Shown: positions 45,781 through 54,499 of the stretch, in pieces
How the letters are laid out: each line of letters starts with the position of its first letter
Position numbering within the stretch: the stretch's first letter is position 1
NCBI RefSeq assembly: GCF_006575665.1
Contig: NZ_CP041253.1
Location: forward strand, 2,889,001 to 2,953,000
DNA: 64,000 nucleotides
Direction: 5' to 3'
Source of the DNA: Echinicola soli
Lineage (GTDB): Bacteria > Bacteroidota > Bacteroidia > Cytophagales > Cyclobacteriaceae
The notes under the pieces: model-generated
Seen by the model: the letters and a program-made list of their open reading frames with translations, nothing else
Databases searched by the model: none
What the model was told of the DNA's origin: nothing
Position numbers and translations under genes: made by a program

Positions 45781-45829
45781 GATGGAAATGATGAACAGTC
45801 GCAGTCGGACAAACTGTAAAAAATGGCAT
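45770..45829 (-). CDS. Histidine operon leader peptide
   Basis: A 19-codon ORF on the - strand encodes MPFFTVCPTATVHHFHHSS. Four His codons occur in five consecutive positions near its end, the hallmark of his attenuator leader peptides. It lies 110 nt upstream of hisG, in the same direction, and behind a consensus promoter with a 5' UTR of about 35 nt. The bulk of the control region between leader and hisG contains GGCT(GTAC)GCAAG-CCAT-CTTGCAGCC, able to fold, but without a clear T-tract. Ribosome stalling at His codons under histidine shortage is therefore the likely signal; the downstream switch (terminator or translational) is not evident. Confidence 0.8.
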   Translation of the reverse strand: MPFFTVCPTATVHHFHHSS

Positions 45830-45869
45830 AGCGATGATATTTGGTTTGCTGCTGTTCATGATGTTGTTA

Positions 45870-45900
45870 CAAAATTAAGCAGCTATCGCTATTATCCAAA
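45870..45900 (-). promoter_or_regulatory. Promoter of the his operon (TTTG-N19-TAATTTTG)
   Basis: On the - strand TTTG (45,897-45,900) and TAATTTTG (45,870-45,877) are separated by exactly 19 nt. This is a full match to the Bacteroidota sigma-factor consensus TTTG-N19-TAnnTTTG. Transcription should start near 45,863. Confidence 0.8.
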
Positions 45901-45936
45901 AAATGATAAAGTTTTTTCCGAAAAATTAATGATTCC

Positions 45937-47178
45937 TTAAAGAAAAGTCTGATTGATCAAGGAATTATAAACTTTCCGTTCATTTTCGTTTTTAATGGAC
46001 TTTAAGGTCACCACGGTCTTCTTGATGATTTTTTGGATCATGGCATCCATGACCTGCTCGTAGGTACAGGAAGAGGCTTCGCTCATCAGGCGTTGATAGC
46101 GGTCCATTTCTTCGGCTTTGATGGTTTGCAGAGCGGCCTTCATCGAACGGATGGCTTCCAGGTTTTTATTGTCGTTTTGCCATTGGACAAATTCTTCCAG
46201 ATAAATATCCAAAATGTTTCTTACATCTTGTATGCTGGCCTTTTTTTGCTCCAGCGCCGTCTGAGTGACCTTGCCGATGTCATCCATATCATAGAGCATG
46301 ATGCCCGGTACACTGGCCACATCAGGGGCGATGCTCCTTGGCATAGAAATATCCACTAAGATTTTGAATAGCACATCACTGGTGTCAAAGTCACTTTTTT
46401 GTAAAATCGGAGCGGTAACTGAAGGGGAAGAAATGATGATGTCAAACTGGTACATTTTACGCCTTAAGTGATCCAAAGGAAAATAGCTCAATTCTGTTTT
46501 GAATTTTTCATTGAATTGGGTCACTTTTTCTTCCGTTCGATTGAAGATCGTAAGTTCGGTATGGCCTTTTGAGCAAAGGTGTTTGCATACGTTCTGCCCC
46601 ATCTCTCCAAAACCTACAATAGCTATCTGAGTGGATTTAAACATACTTCGGTATTCCTCAATCATATCCACGGCTGCATAGGATGCAGAGCTAATGCCTG
46701 TACGAAATCCAGTTTGGCTGGATATTTTTTTATTTGCGCTGAAGATTACTTGCATCAGGCGATGGATGTAAGTACCGGCTGTCTGCGCTTTATCGGCTAA
46801 TTGATAGGCTTGTTTGATTTGTGAGCGGATTTGGGCATCTCCCAGGATTTGGGACTCCAGGCCCGCCGAAACTTCGAATAAATAGCGTAAAACCGTTACT
46901 TCGTCATGCTCTTGGGAAAATGCGCGTAATGCGATATCAATGTTCTGCAGTTTGACCTGACATAAACAATAAAGAAGGTCATAAGCACCGCTTTTATCCC
47001 CAAAACAGACTATTTCGGTTCTGTTACAAGTAGAGATAGCCAGTACTTCTTCTACTGACGTTACCTGTTTGGCTTTGTCTAGAAATAGACTCACTTCATT
47101 CTGGTTTAGCGCAAAACGCTCTCTAACGGCAATGTCAGTGGTCTTGTGGGATAAGCTTAAAAGTCTGAACTGAATCAT
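45937..47178 (-). CDS. hemA: Glutamyl-tRNA reductase
   Basis: I use the ATG at 47,178 (MIQFRLLSLSHKTTDIAVRERFAL). The frame extends to 47,211 with 11 extra unlikely residues. The enzyme (413 aa) reduces Glu-tRNA to glutamate-1-semialdehyde with NADPH, the first step of tetrapyrrole synthesis. The catalytic Cys is in LAISTCNRTEIVCFG. GLESQILGDAQIRSQIKQAY and the NADPH-binding VGFGEMGQNVCKHL follow, then SSPSVTAPIL and a helical dimerisation tail. No other heme gene adjoins. Confidence 0.95.
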   Translation of the reverse strand: MIQFRLLSLSHKTTDIAVRERFALNQNEVSLFLDKAKQVTSVEEVLAISTCNRTEIVCFGDKSGAYDLLYCLCQVKLQNIDIALRAFSQEHDEVTVLRYLFEVSAGLESQILGDAQIRSQIKQAYQLADKAQTAGTYIHRLMQVIFSANKKISSQTGFRTGISSASYAAVDMIEEYRSMFKSTQIAIVGFGEMGQNVCKHLCSKGHTELTIFNRTEEKVTQFNEKFKTELSYFPLDHLRRKMYQFDIIISSPSVTAPILQKSDFDTSDVLFKILVDISMPRSIAPDVASVPGIMLYDMDDIGKVTQTALEQKKASIQDVRNILDIYLEEFVQWQNDNKNLEAIRSMKAALQTIKAEEMDRYQRLMSEASSCTYEQVMDAMIQKIIKKTVVTLKSIKNENERKVYNSLINQTFL

Positions 47179-47445
47179 AATGTCTCTTTCTGATTTGAAC
47201 CGAAAGCACATTGCTTCCTTCCATTATCGTTGTTTGAAATATGTACGCTGTAAAAAGGAGCTTTGGATTTTCCGGATGGAGAAAAACAGTTATTTGGAAT
47301 CTTTTTAAATAATGGCGAGTGGTAACAGTTTTATTTGACCGAGCCCAAATGTTGGTGGGGCCTAAACTTTCACATACATAAGCATGGATAGCAACCCATG
47401 GTAAAATAGCCGAATCAACAGCTTAAGCCTATTATGCCCTATGTT

Positions 47446-47678
47446 CCTCAGTTCGACTATGAAATTAGCGTTAAACCGTCATACGACAACCGAAGGGAAG
47501 AAGCAATCTCGTATTCTTAAAACGGAACGGGACTGCCGCGTTCTCGGTAGCTATCGGGATAGTCTATACTTCCTCGCAGTGACGGGAAAGCATCGGAAAA
47601 GGGCTCGAAATAGTCTGTCCCAATACTTTTGGGGACGTTAAAGCCGTTTTTCATCAAATTATATTAATCGAACTGAGG
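47446..47678. repeat. 233-bp segment bounded by perfect 11-bp inverted repeats, enclosing a CCGTCATA-family palindrome (copy 2)
   Basis: Ends are CCTCAGTTCGA (47,446-47,456) and TCGAACTGAGG (47,668-47,678). Inside, 47,476-47,585 runs from CCGTCAT to GTGACGG and repeats the motif order of 1800-1906 (GAAGCAATCTCG, CTGCCGCGTTC, TATACTTCCTCGC). The right end, read in reverse complement, continues as CCTATTAACCTCAGTTCGATT, like CCTATTAACCTGAATTCGATT at about 1763-1783. No ORF or transposase is present. Confidence 0.6.
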
Positions 47679-47702
47679 TTAATAGGAATGCGTGCTCCAG
47701 CA

Positions 47703-47795
47703 TGAAAAAATCAGCGCAAATCTTATTAATCTGCGCCATCTGCGTACTATCGGAACCAATCCTAATCCCTCCAACTTTTCCGCTTGATCCATTTT
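47703..47795. repeat. Dispersed repeat block (AATCAGCG...CCGCTTGATCC), copy 2
   Basis: Matches 1933-2020 and 56,151-56,243, from AAAAAATCAGCG through CTGCGTACTATCGGAACC to CCAACTTTTCCGCTTGATCC. A degenerate trace also occurs near 53,405-53,440 (ATCAATCTTATCAGCGTCATCCGCG). It is non-coding. Confidence 0.65.
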
Positions 47796-48042
47796 TCACT
47801 CACCGAATGCACAGAAATGAAGTAGTATCTTGTTCTTACTGTGGAAGGTTGAGCTTATGAAGGGAACATTCTAGAGGATTCAGTTTCTGAAAAAAAAATA
47901 AGGATATAGTAATCCAGTTGGGACACTTGTCTCGTAGATGTTAGAAAGAGATTAAACAAAAAATGAACGGTGGTTGTTTAAGATTTTACGCATTTCTTCA
48001 TTTGCGTCGAATTTAGTTTGTGGTTCAATTTTTTAAAATGGA

Positions 48043-48075
48043 AAGGAGCGGTTTTATAAACCACTCCTTTTTTTA
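48043..48075. terminator. Terminator after the SUI1 gene (bidirectional form)
   Basis: GGAGCGGTTT/AAACCACTCC stem (one mismatch) with TAT loop. CCTTTTTTT follows on the + strand and CCTTTCCATTTT on the - strand. The SUI1 stop codon lies at its edge. Confidence 0.65.
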
Positions 48076-48429
48076 TCCACCTGACTTTTTGGCTTTATAA
48101 TTATGCTGATGGAGAATGTCGAGGACTTTGTCCCGATGGTCACCTTGGATCAGGATTTCGCCGTCTTTAGCGCTTCCCCCCACACCACATTTGCTTTTTA
48201 AGGTTTTTCCAAGTTCCTTCAAATCTTCTTCAGATCCACTGAAACCTGCAATTAACGTCACCTGCTTGCCGCCTCTGGCTTTTTTATCCAGCATGACTTT
48301 AAGGTTTTGTTGCTGTGGAGGAAGGGTTTCAGTTTCTTCTCCCCCCAGATGGTCAAATTCAAACTCATCACTGGTAGAGTAAACCACTCCATCCCGTTTT
48401 TTCCAGTTGTTGCTTTTTTTTCTTCCCAT
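48073..48429 (-). CDS. SUI1/YciH-family translation factor
   Basis: The start is taken at the ATG at 48,429 ([23 protein letters not shown]). A longer frame to 48,456 would overlap the upstream gene. The 118-aa protein has a basic N-terminal stretch and a C-terminal SUI1 fold: [50 protein letters not shown]. It is related to eukaryotic eIF1 and bacterial YciH, which act on start-codon selection at the small ribosomal subunit. Its exact role in Bacteroidota is not settled. It starts 5 nt after the universal stress gene. Confidence 0.92.
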   Translation of the reverse strand: MGRKKSNNWKKRDGVVYSTSDEFEFDHLGGEETETLPPQQQNLKVMLDKKARGGKQVTLIAGFSGSEEDLKELGKTLKSKCGVGGSAKDGEILIQGDHRDKVLDILHQHNYKAKKSGG

Positions 48430-48434
48430 AATCG

Positions 48435-49283
48435 TTACTTCATCTTCATGGTCCACACGGGCCTTTTGGCGTGGTTGACCACATCTTCTGCAATGCTGCC
48501 ACTGAGAAGATGCATAAACCCTGTCCTGCCGTGAGTGGCCATGGCTATCATGTCAATATTGTTTTCTTCGGAATATTGGATGATGCCATCTTCTTCCGAA
48601 TCACTGTTGTAAATCTCAAAGGTAACATTCTCCAAATGGTTTTTGGCTATGAAATCCTTGATTTTGGCTTTGCTGTCTTTTGAGTTTTCGAAACTATTGG
48701 GAGTGTTGATTTTTACAAGATGAAGCGCTGCTCCCAACGTTTCTTGCAGCTTCTTCAGTTGGCCGAAAGTCTTTTTGTTTTCATCCCCGAAATCGCTCGC
48801 AAAAAGGATGTTTTTTATTGATGAAGGGTGTATTTTACTCTTGATGGTGACCACAGGACATTCGGCATGGCGGACGACTTTTTCCGTGTTAGAGCCTATC
48901 AGCAGCTCTTCCAGACCGCTGGTGCCTTTGGAGCCCATGACGATGAGGTCTGCTTTGATTTCACCTATTTCATTGGATATGCCGGCATACGGATTTCCAA
49001 AGGTGATTTTGGTGCTGAATTTATAAGGTACGTCTTTCAGCTTTTCTTCAATTGCATTTACCTGTTGTTTCCTTTTTTCTACTAACTCAACCATAAAAAC
49101 TTGCTGCATTTCATCTCCTCCCAATCCTACCTCCCCTGTCGTGTTGAAATTTTGTCCCGTAGGGATTTCGATGACATGGAGTAGTTTTAGGTGTCCTTGG
49201 GTGAGGGCAGCCAGCTCTTTTGCAAAATCAAAGGCATTCTCTGCTTCTTCGGAAAAGTCATAAGGTACTAGGATGGTTTTCAT
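48435..49283 (-). CDS. Universal stress protein with two UspA domains
   Basis: A 282-aa cytoplasmic tandem UspA protein. Domain 1 (1-150) starts [20 protein letters not shown] and has the ATP-binding loop [28 protein letters not shown]. Domain 2 (152-282) starts [18 protein letters not shown] and has [28 protein letters not shown]. Both loops keep the G-x2-G-x9-G-S/T pattern, so nucleotide binding is plausible in both. It forms a probable operon with the SUI1 gene downstream. Confidence 0.92.
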   Translation of the reverse strand: MKTILVPYDFSEEAENAFDFAKELAALTQGHLKLLHVIEIPTGQNFNTTGEVGLGGDEMQQVFMVELVEKRKQQVNAIEEKLKDVPYKFSTKITFGNPYAGISNEIGEIKADLIVMGSKGTSGLEELLIGSNTEKVVRHAECPVVTIKSKIHPSSIKNILFASDFGDENKKTFGQLKKLQETLGAALHLVKINTPNSFENSKDSKAKIKDFIAKNHLENVTFEIYNSDSEEDGIIQYSEENNIDMIAMATHGRTGFMHLLSGSIAEDVVNHAKRPVWTMKMK

Positions 49284-49640
49284 AGTTGTCGTTTTTGATT
49301 AAAGTGTTACAAAATCAAATTACAAAAAAGGCATAATTATAACCAGTTTATGTCTTGGTATTATAGTAAACGAAATTCATGCCGAATTGGGTGTGGAAAA
49401 GTAAATTTAAAGGGTGAAGGGGGGTTACAATACGGGAATTGATTTGGAGATATTCTGGGCAGTAATTCCCAGGACTTGCCGGAATACTCACGAGAAAGTC
49501 TCCGTTCTAGGGATCATCGACTGAAAAAAATGAAATGAATGTGGTTCTGACGGAAGATTCCTTGGTGACTTAATTAAGGGATTGGAATTATTGGTTTATT
49601 ATCGGGATCTCGTTAGGGATATAATTCAGATGGGTTTTGT
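49284..49640. other. Intergenic region between menA and the universal stress gene
   Basis: 357 bp with no credible ORF and no recognised repeat, hairpin or consensus promoter. It should contain the universal stress promoter on the - strand. Confidence 0.4.
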
Positions 49641-50555
49641 TCAAGAAAAGCTCACCAGCCCAACACCAAAAGCCAATACCCATAATAAGGTTGAAATGGC
49701 CATTTTCTTGAGGTAAGGATCCAATTCAGAAGATCTGGTTTTCCGCTGAACGTTTTTTCCGATATCGGCCATCAGTGGTAAGACCAACAGGGCGACCAAA
49801 GCACCAGGAGCATTTTCCAACCAGCTAAAAAGCAATAGGGAAACATTGCCCAAAATAATCAATGCCCAATTATAGCGTATAGCTGCTTTTCTTCCAATTC
49901 GGACAGGAACGGACTTTTTGCCTGCTTTTTGATCAGATTCGATGTCCCTGATATTATTGATATTCAATACCGCAGTACTGAAGAATCCCAGCGAAAGTGC
50001 TGGAAGGACCAAGGTGGATGAAAAATCCAAGCTGTGAAGAAAATACGTGCCCAAGACACCTACAAGGCCAAAAAATAAGAATACAGAAATGTCTCCCAAT
50101 CCCATGTATCCATAAGGGTTGGATCCTGAAGTGTAATTGATCGCGGCAAAGATGGACAACAAGCCGATGCCTATAAAAGTAAAGAACAACAGCCAGCTCT
50201 CCAATGCTACATACAACAGCACGATACCGCACAGAAATGATGAAACGCCCAGTAAAATCATGGCATTTTTCATTTCCGAAGGTTGGATTATTCCAGATTG
50301 TACTGCTCTGACGGGGCCTTCTCTATCGTCACTGTCAGCACCGTGGACACTGTCACCATAGTCATTGGCGAGGTTGGATAGGATTTGTAGCAGCGTGGTA
50401 GTCAAAGCCGCGAGAACCGTTACTTCCCATCGGAAGGCTCCATGGAACCAAGCGATAAAGCTGGCCATTAAGATGCTGGCCAAGGCCAGTGGAAGGGTTC
50501 TCAATCGAATGGCATGTAGCCAAGCTTGTTTTTTACTGGTAAGCGTAATGTCCAC
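49641..50555 (-). CDS. menA: 1,4-dihydroxy-2-naphthoate polyprenyltransferase
   Basis: A 304-aa UbiA-family integral membrane protein with about nine TM helices. The prenyl-diphosphate/Mg-binding site is visible in LSNLANDYGDSVHGADSDDREGP (near residue 65), and the second Asp-rich site in NNIRDIESDQKAGKKSVPVRIG (near 200). It adds a polyprenyl chain to DHNA in menaquinone synthesis. It stands alone, with a palindromic repeat upstream of it. Confidence 0.94.
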   Translation of the reverse strand: MDITLTSKKQAWLHAIRLRTLPLALASILMASFIAWFHGAFRWEVTVLAALTTTLLQILSNLANDYGDSVHGADSDDREGPVRAVQSGIIQPSEMKNAMILLGVSSFLCGIVLLYVALESWLLFFTFIGIGLLSIFAAINYTSGSNPYGYMGLGDISVFLFFGLVGVLGTYFLHSLDFSSTLVLPALSLGFFSTAVLNINNIRDIESDQKAGKKSVPVRIGRKAAIRYNWALIILGNVSLLLFSWLENAPGALVALLVLPLMADIGKNVQRKTRSSELDPYLKKMAISTLLWVLAFGVGLVSFS

Positions 50556-50683
50556 GATTTTATGCGGTGAGTAGGGAAGGGTTAACAGTGATACAGACCT
50601 GCCGGATTTTTGTCCATGCCAATGTTCCTTTGGACGGTCAAACAGGCAGGTCTATACTCTTACATTAAATGGTAATGACTAAT

Positions 50684-50798
50684 CCTGCTTTGTCAAATTA
50701 AGAAAGTACCTTAACGAGATTCCTTCCCGATACATCGGGACAGGCTATTCCGACGATGGAGGAATCTCTTAAAATAACCCGTAACATGACAAAGTAGG
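50684..50798. repeat. Palindromic repeat family with CCTGCTTTGTCA ends, copy 2
   Basis: 115 bp bounded by CCTGCTTTGTCA and TGACAAAGTAGG (12-bp inverted ends, one mismatch). Internally it carries ACGAGATTCCTTCCCGATACATCGGGACAGG in two hairpin-prone pieces and GGAATCTCTT. It matches 38,513-38,637 in ends and arrangement. It begins 6 nt past the gpx stop on the - strand. Confidence 0.65.
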
Positions 50799-50803
50799 AC
50801 TAA

Positions 50804-51400
50804 TTATGATTCGATCAATTTGATGATTTCTTCGTCCATTGGATTGACAGCCGACTGGAAAAAGTGCTTCAGCTCACCGTTTTCATCGATGTAATACTTG
50901 CAGAAATTCCACGTTGGTTCCTGGTTGTTCCACCCATTTTGGGATTTATCAGAGAGCCATCTGTAAAGAGGGTGCTTGTCCACACCTTTTACAGATACCT
51001 TTTCAAACATCGGGAAGGTAACACCGTAGTTCCCAGTGCAGAATTTCTTGATTTCTTCATTGGAACCAGGCTCCTGTCCACCGAAGTTATTGGCAGGAAA
51101 CCCAAGGATGACGATTTTGTCTCCGTATTCTTCGTTTAGTTTTTGGAGGTCTTCGTACTGCGGGGTGTAGCCGCATTTGGATGCGACATTGACCACAAGG
51201 ACTTTTTGGCCTTTAAACTTGCTGAAATCTACTTCATTTCCATCAATGTCCTTTATGGTAAAGTCATAGAAGGTTTTTTTTGTCTGCATATCTTCTTGGT
51301 CAGGATCTTTTGCTTCAGCTACTCCGTTGGTTTCAGTGCTGGAACCAGAACTACATGATGCTAAAGCCACTATTGAGAGGATGAATATCAGTTTTCTCAT
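50804..51400 (-). CDS. Glutathione-peroxidase-family lipoprotein (Cys type)
   Basis: A 198-aa protein with a lipoprotein signal (LSIVALASCSSGSS, Cys16) and a GPx domain from about residue 42. The peroxidatic Cys is in NVASKCGYTPQYEDL, with the catalytic partners Gln (PANNFGGQEPGSNEEI), Trp and Asn (PTWNFCKYYID). A Cys replaces selenocysteine, so reduction is likely by thioredoxin-like donors. The lipoprotein signal places it in the periplasm or on a membrane, less common than the cytoplasmic BtuE form. It follows argS by 2 nt. Confidence 0.93.
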   Translation of the reverse strand: MRKLIFILSIVALASCSSGSSTETNGVAEAKDPDQEDMQTKKTFYDFTIKDIDGNEVDFSKFKGQKVLVVNVASKCGYTPQYEDLQKLNEEYGDKIVILGFPANNFGGQEPGSNEEIKKFCTGNYGVTFPMFEKVSVKGVDKHPLYRWLSDKSQNGWNNQEPTWNFCKYYIDENGELKHFFQSAVNPMDEEIIKLIES

Positions 51401-51402
51401 AA

Positions 51403-53193
51403 TTACATTTTTTCGGGTACTTGTATTCCTAATAACTTCATTCCAGAATGTAAAGTTCTGGCTACATGTGCGCTGAGCGCCACCCTGAAGCTGCGAACCT
51501 TCTCATCTGCTTCACTAAAGATAGGAAGTTCTGCATAAAAGCGGTTATATTCCTTCGCCAAATCAAACATATATTGCGCAATTATTGACGGGGACAGTTC
51601 CTCACCTGCCTGAGCAATTTTTTTCTCGTAATCATTCAGCAAGATGATCAGTTCTTTTTCTGCATTTTCCACTTGTTGCAAGCCTTCAAAACCTGCTGCT
51701 GAATAATCTACGCCAATTTGTTTGGCCTTGCGAAGGATACTGGCGATTCGTGCATGGGAATATTGGATGAATGGCCCTGTGTTACCTTGGAATTCGATGG
51801 ATTCCTGCGGATTGAAGAGCATGCGTTTTTTAGGGTCTACTTTTAGTAGGAAGTATTTCAGTGCTCCTAAGCCCAACATTTCGTAGAGCGTTTTGGCCTG
51901 TTCTTCCGAGAAGCCTTCGATTTTGCCAAGTTCTTTGGTATGGCTTTCTGCGGTGTCCACCATTTCCTGGATCAGGTCATCGGCATCCACAACGGTTCCT
52001 TCACGCGACTTCATTTTGCCTGTAGGCAGATCTACCATGCCATAAGAAAGGTGATACAGCCCTTTTCCATATGGCCGACCCAGCTTTCTCATGATCTTAA
52101 AAAGAACATCAAAGTGATAATCCTGCTCGTTTCCTACCACATATACCGATTTGTTGATCTTGAAATTTTCGTATTTGAGGTCTGCCGTGCCCATGTCCTG
52201 TGTGATGTACACTGAAGTTCCGTCACCTCTCAGCACGAGCTTCTCATCCAGCCCTTCGTCCGTGAGGTCTGCCCACACGGAATTGTTGTCCTTTTTGAAG
52301 AAAACACCCTTTTTGAGGCCTTCTTCCACGATGTTTTTGCCTAGAAGGTAGGTGTCTGATTCGTAGTAAAACTTATCAAAACTCACCCCCATTTTCTTAT
52401 ACGTGGCGTCAAATCCTTCATACACCCAGCTGTTCATGGTTTTCCAGAGGCTGACCGTTTCTTCGTCACCTGCTTCCCATTTGCGAAGCATTTCTTGGGC
52501 TTCCAGCATAAGTGGAGCTTGTTTTTTTGCCTCGTCCTCTGAAAGTCCCTTTTCTGTCAGTACTTGGATTTCCTTTTTATAAGCTTTATCAAAAAGGACA
52601 TAGTACTTTCCTGCCAGGTGGTCACCTTTTAGTGCACCGGATTCAGGTGTTTCCCCATTGCCAAAGTGGAGGTACGCTACCATGGATTTACAAATGTGGA
52701 TTCCTCGATCGTTGACAAGGTTGGCTTTGATGACTTCATAGCCATTAGCCTTCAGGATTTCCGAAACGGAGAATCCAAGGAAATTATTCCTTAAGTGACC
52801 CAAATGAAGGGGCTTATTGGTATTGGGAGAGCTGAACTCCACCATTACCTTTTGGTTTTTTGGCGGCAACTGGCCAAGCTCCTTGTTTTGGTAGAGTGCT
52901 TGGAAAACAGCCATCCAAGATTGTTCGTTGACAGAAATGTTCAAGAAGCCTTTTACCACATTAAAAGCACTGACTGCCTCACAGTTTTCGACCAGGTACT
53001 GCCCGATTTTCTCACCACTATCTTCAGGTTTCATTCTGGTGAACTTCAGAAATGGAAAGAGCACGAAGGTATAATTGCCTTCAAATTCCTTGCGAGTAGG
53101 CTGTAAGGCCAGGGACTCTGGGGCTACCTGATGGTCAAAAGCTTGTGCAAATGCTTTACTGATGGCTTTTAGTATCTGTTCTTGAATCGTCAT
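51403..53193 (-). CDS. argS: Arginyl-tRNA synthetase
   Basis: A 596-aa class I synthetase. The N-terminal Add-1 domain (1-110) is followed by the HIGH-type motif in SSPNTNKPLHLGHLRNN. The KMSKS region reads GKMKSREGTVVDADDL, a usual variant in ArgRS. The DALR anticodon-binding domain ends the protein (residues about 470-596), with GPFIQYSHARIASILRKA before it. It charges tRNA-Arg. Arginase lies upstream in the same direction. Confidence 0.97.
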   Translation of the reverse strand: MTIQEQILKAISKAFAQAFDHQVAPESLALQPTRKEFEGNYTFVLFPFLKFTRMKPEDSGEKIGQYLVENCEAVSAFNVVKGFLNISVNEQSWMAVFQALYQNKELGQLPPKNQKVMVEFSSPNTNKPLHLGHLRNNFLGFSVSEILKANGYEVIKANLVNDRGIHICKSMVAYLHFGNGETPESGALKGDHLAGKYYVLFDKAYKKEIQVLTEKGLSEDEAKKQAPLMLEAQEMLRKWEAGDEETVSLWKTMNSWVYEGFDATYKKMGVSFDKFYYESDTYLLGKNIVEEGLKKGVFFKKDNNSVWADLTDEGLDEKLVLRGDGTSVYITQDMGTADLKYENFKINKSVYVVGNEQDYHFDVLFKIMRKLGRPYGKGLYHLSYGMVDLPTGKMKSREGTVVDADDLIQEMVDTAESHTKELGKIEGFSEEQAKTLYEMLGLGALKYFLLKVDPKKRMLFNPQESIEFQGNTGPFIQYSHARIASILRKAKQIGVDYSAAGFEGLQQVENAEKELIILLNDYEKKIAQAGEELSPSIIAQYMFDLAKEYNRFYAELPIFSEADEKVRSFRVALSAHVARTLHSGMKLLGIQVPEKM

Positions 53194-53462
53194 TCTTTTG
53201 TATTAATATTTTTACTTTTCGTGTCCCCTAAGAATTGGGGCAAACTCTGATTTTATCCCGATATACCGGGAACATTTTTTATTCACTATTCCTTGATTCT
53301 GATGTCCTGGATGAGTATCGGGCTATCGGGACGGGGCAGACTTCTATTTTTTTCTCTTGATTCGTCACGGCATTAGCGATAAGGTGATACCTCTGATTTG
53401 TATCTGAGAAAATCAATCTTATCAGCGTCATCCGCGTTCCATGGATATCCGACACCTCACTT

Positions 53463-54413
53463 TCAAAAGTTGCTGACCAAGGATTTGGTAGTGCATTCCA
53501 ATACTTCAAAGGCGTTTTGGGCCATGATGTTTTCGGAATCCAACGTTGGGTTTACCTCCACGATTTCCCAACAGCAAACTCTCTTGTCTTTTATTAATTC
53601 CATGTTCAGTTTTAAGGCTTCATTCACCGTGAGTCCATCCGGAACAGGTGTGCCTGTACCAACGGAAATCGAACTGTCCATGCTGTCTACATCAAAGGAG
53701 ATATAAATCTGCTCGCAGTCTTTCAGGATGGACAAGGCCTCTTCTGAAATTTTCACTATACCTTTTTCACGAACTTCTTTGGTGGTGAAATTTCGGATGC
53801 CATGCTTACTGATAAGCTTGTTTTCCGGTTCTTCTGTATCTCTGACAGCAATGTAGACGATATCTTCTGCCTTTATCTTTGGGAAGTCCCCTCCGATTTT
53901 TTTGATCTTTTCCCAGTATTCGATTTCTTCCGCTGAAGGCTCCTGCTGCTTGTTTTCCAGGTTGTCTTCTTGCAGGCACATGCCCAGTGGCATGCCGTGC
54001 ATATTTCCTGATGGGCTGGTATAAGGACTGTGGATGTCAGCATGGGCATCGATCCAGATCACCCCAAGTCGCTTTTCAGGATTGGCGGCTTTGATTCCCA
54101 TGATGGTTCCGGCAGCTGTGGAGTGATCTCCGGCCAGGACAATAGGAAACTTTTTTTCCAGACGAAGTACCTTTATGGTGTCATGGACATTGCTGAGTAC
54201 TTCGTGTACCCCATCGATGTACCTGGCATGAGGATAGGGGTTGTTTTTCCAAAGGTAATTATTCGCGTCTGGCACATTGATGGGATCAAACCGGGTAAAG
54301 AAATCCGACTTTTTTCCCAAGCTGGCCACTTTTAGCGCATCAATTCCCAGGCTGGCACCCCTAGTGCCTGCGGCAAGTTCTGACCGTACTTCTACAAGCT
54401 TAATGTTTCTCAT
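53463..54413 (-). CDS. Arginase family enzyme (ureohydrolase)
   Basis: A 316-aa ureohydrolase. Mn-binding motifs are complete: VLAGDHSTAAGTIMG, WIDAHADIHSP and SFDVDSMDSSISVGTGTPVPDGL. The spacing and SGNMHGMPLG favour arginase (arginine to ornithine and urea) over agmatinase or formimidoylglutamase, but specificity is not proven by sequence. It lies before argS (269-bp gap), and an arginine decarboxylase starts at 63.26 kb, so arginine handling is a loose theme here. Confidence 0.88.
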   Translation of the reverse strand: MRNIKLVEVRSELAAGTRGASLGIDALKVASLGKKSDFFTRFDPINVPDANNYLWKNNPYPHARYIDGVHEVLSNVHDTIKVLRLEKKFPIVLAGDHSTAAGTIMGIKAANPEKRLGVIWIDAHADIHSPYTSPSGNMHGMPLGMCLQEDNLENKQQEPSAEEIEYWEKIKKIGGDFPKIKAEDIVYIAVRDTEEPENKLISKHGIRNFTTKEVREKGIVKISEEALSILKDCEQIYISFDVDSMDSSISVGTGTPVPDGLTVNEALKLNMELIKDKRVCCWEIVEVNPTLDSENIMAQNAFEVLECTTKSLVSNF

Positions 54414-54471
54414 AATGGGTAAATCTCTAGTTCGTTATATTGGGCAAATCCAATCAATGAATTTATTGCCA

Positions 54472-54479
54472 CAAAAGTA
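54472..54479 (-). promoter_or_regulatory. Candidate -7 box TACTTTTG for the arginase gene
   Basis: The + strand CAAAAGTA is TACTTTTG on the - strand, an exact TAnnTTTG match 58 nt before the start codon. No -33 box is at the standard distance. Confidence 0.35.
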
Positions 54480-54499
54480 GTCAAAATTGTGCATTTATG

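Larger units (their letters stand above)
47179..48042. other. Long gene-free region upstream of hemA, with repeats
   Basis: About 860 bp without a credible gene. It holds a 233-bp segment bounded by an 11-bp inverted repeat (47,446-47,678) and a repeat block (47,703-47,795), annotated separately. The remainder, 47,796-48,042, shows nothing recognisable. Confidence 0.5.

Noticed and set aside
47441..47641. 66-codon frame upstream of hemA
   Set aside because: It lies within the palindromic repeat segment and only reads through repeat DNA.
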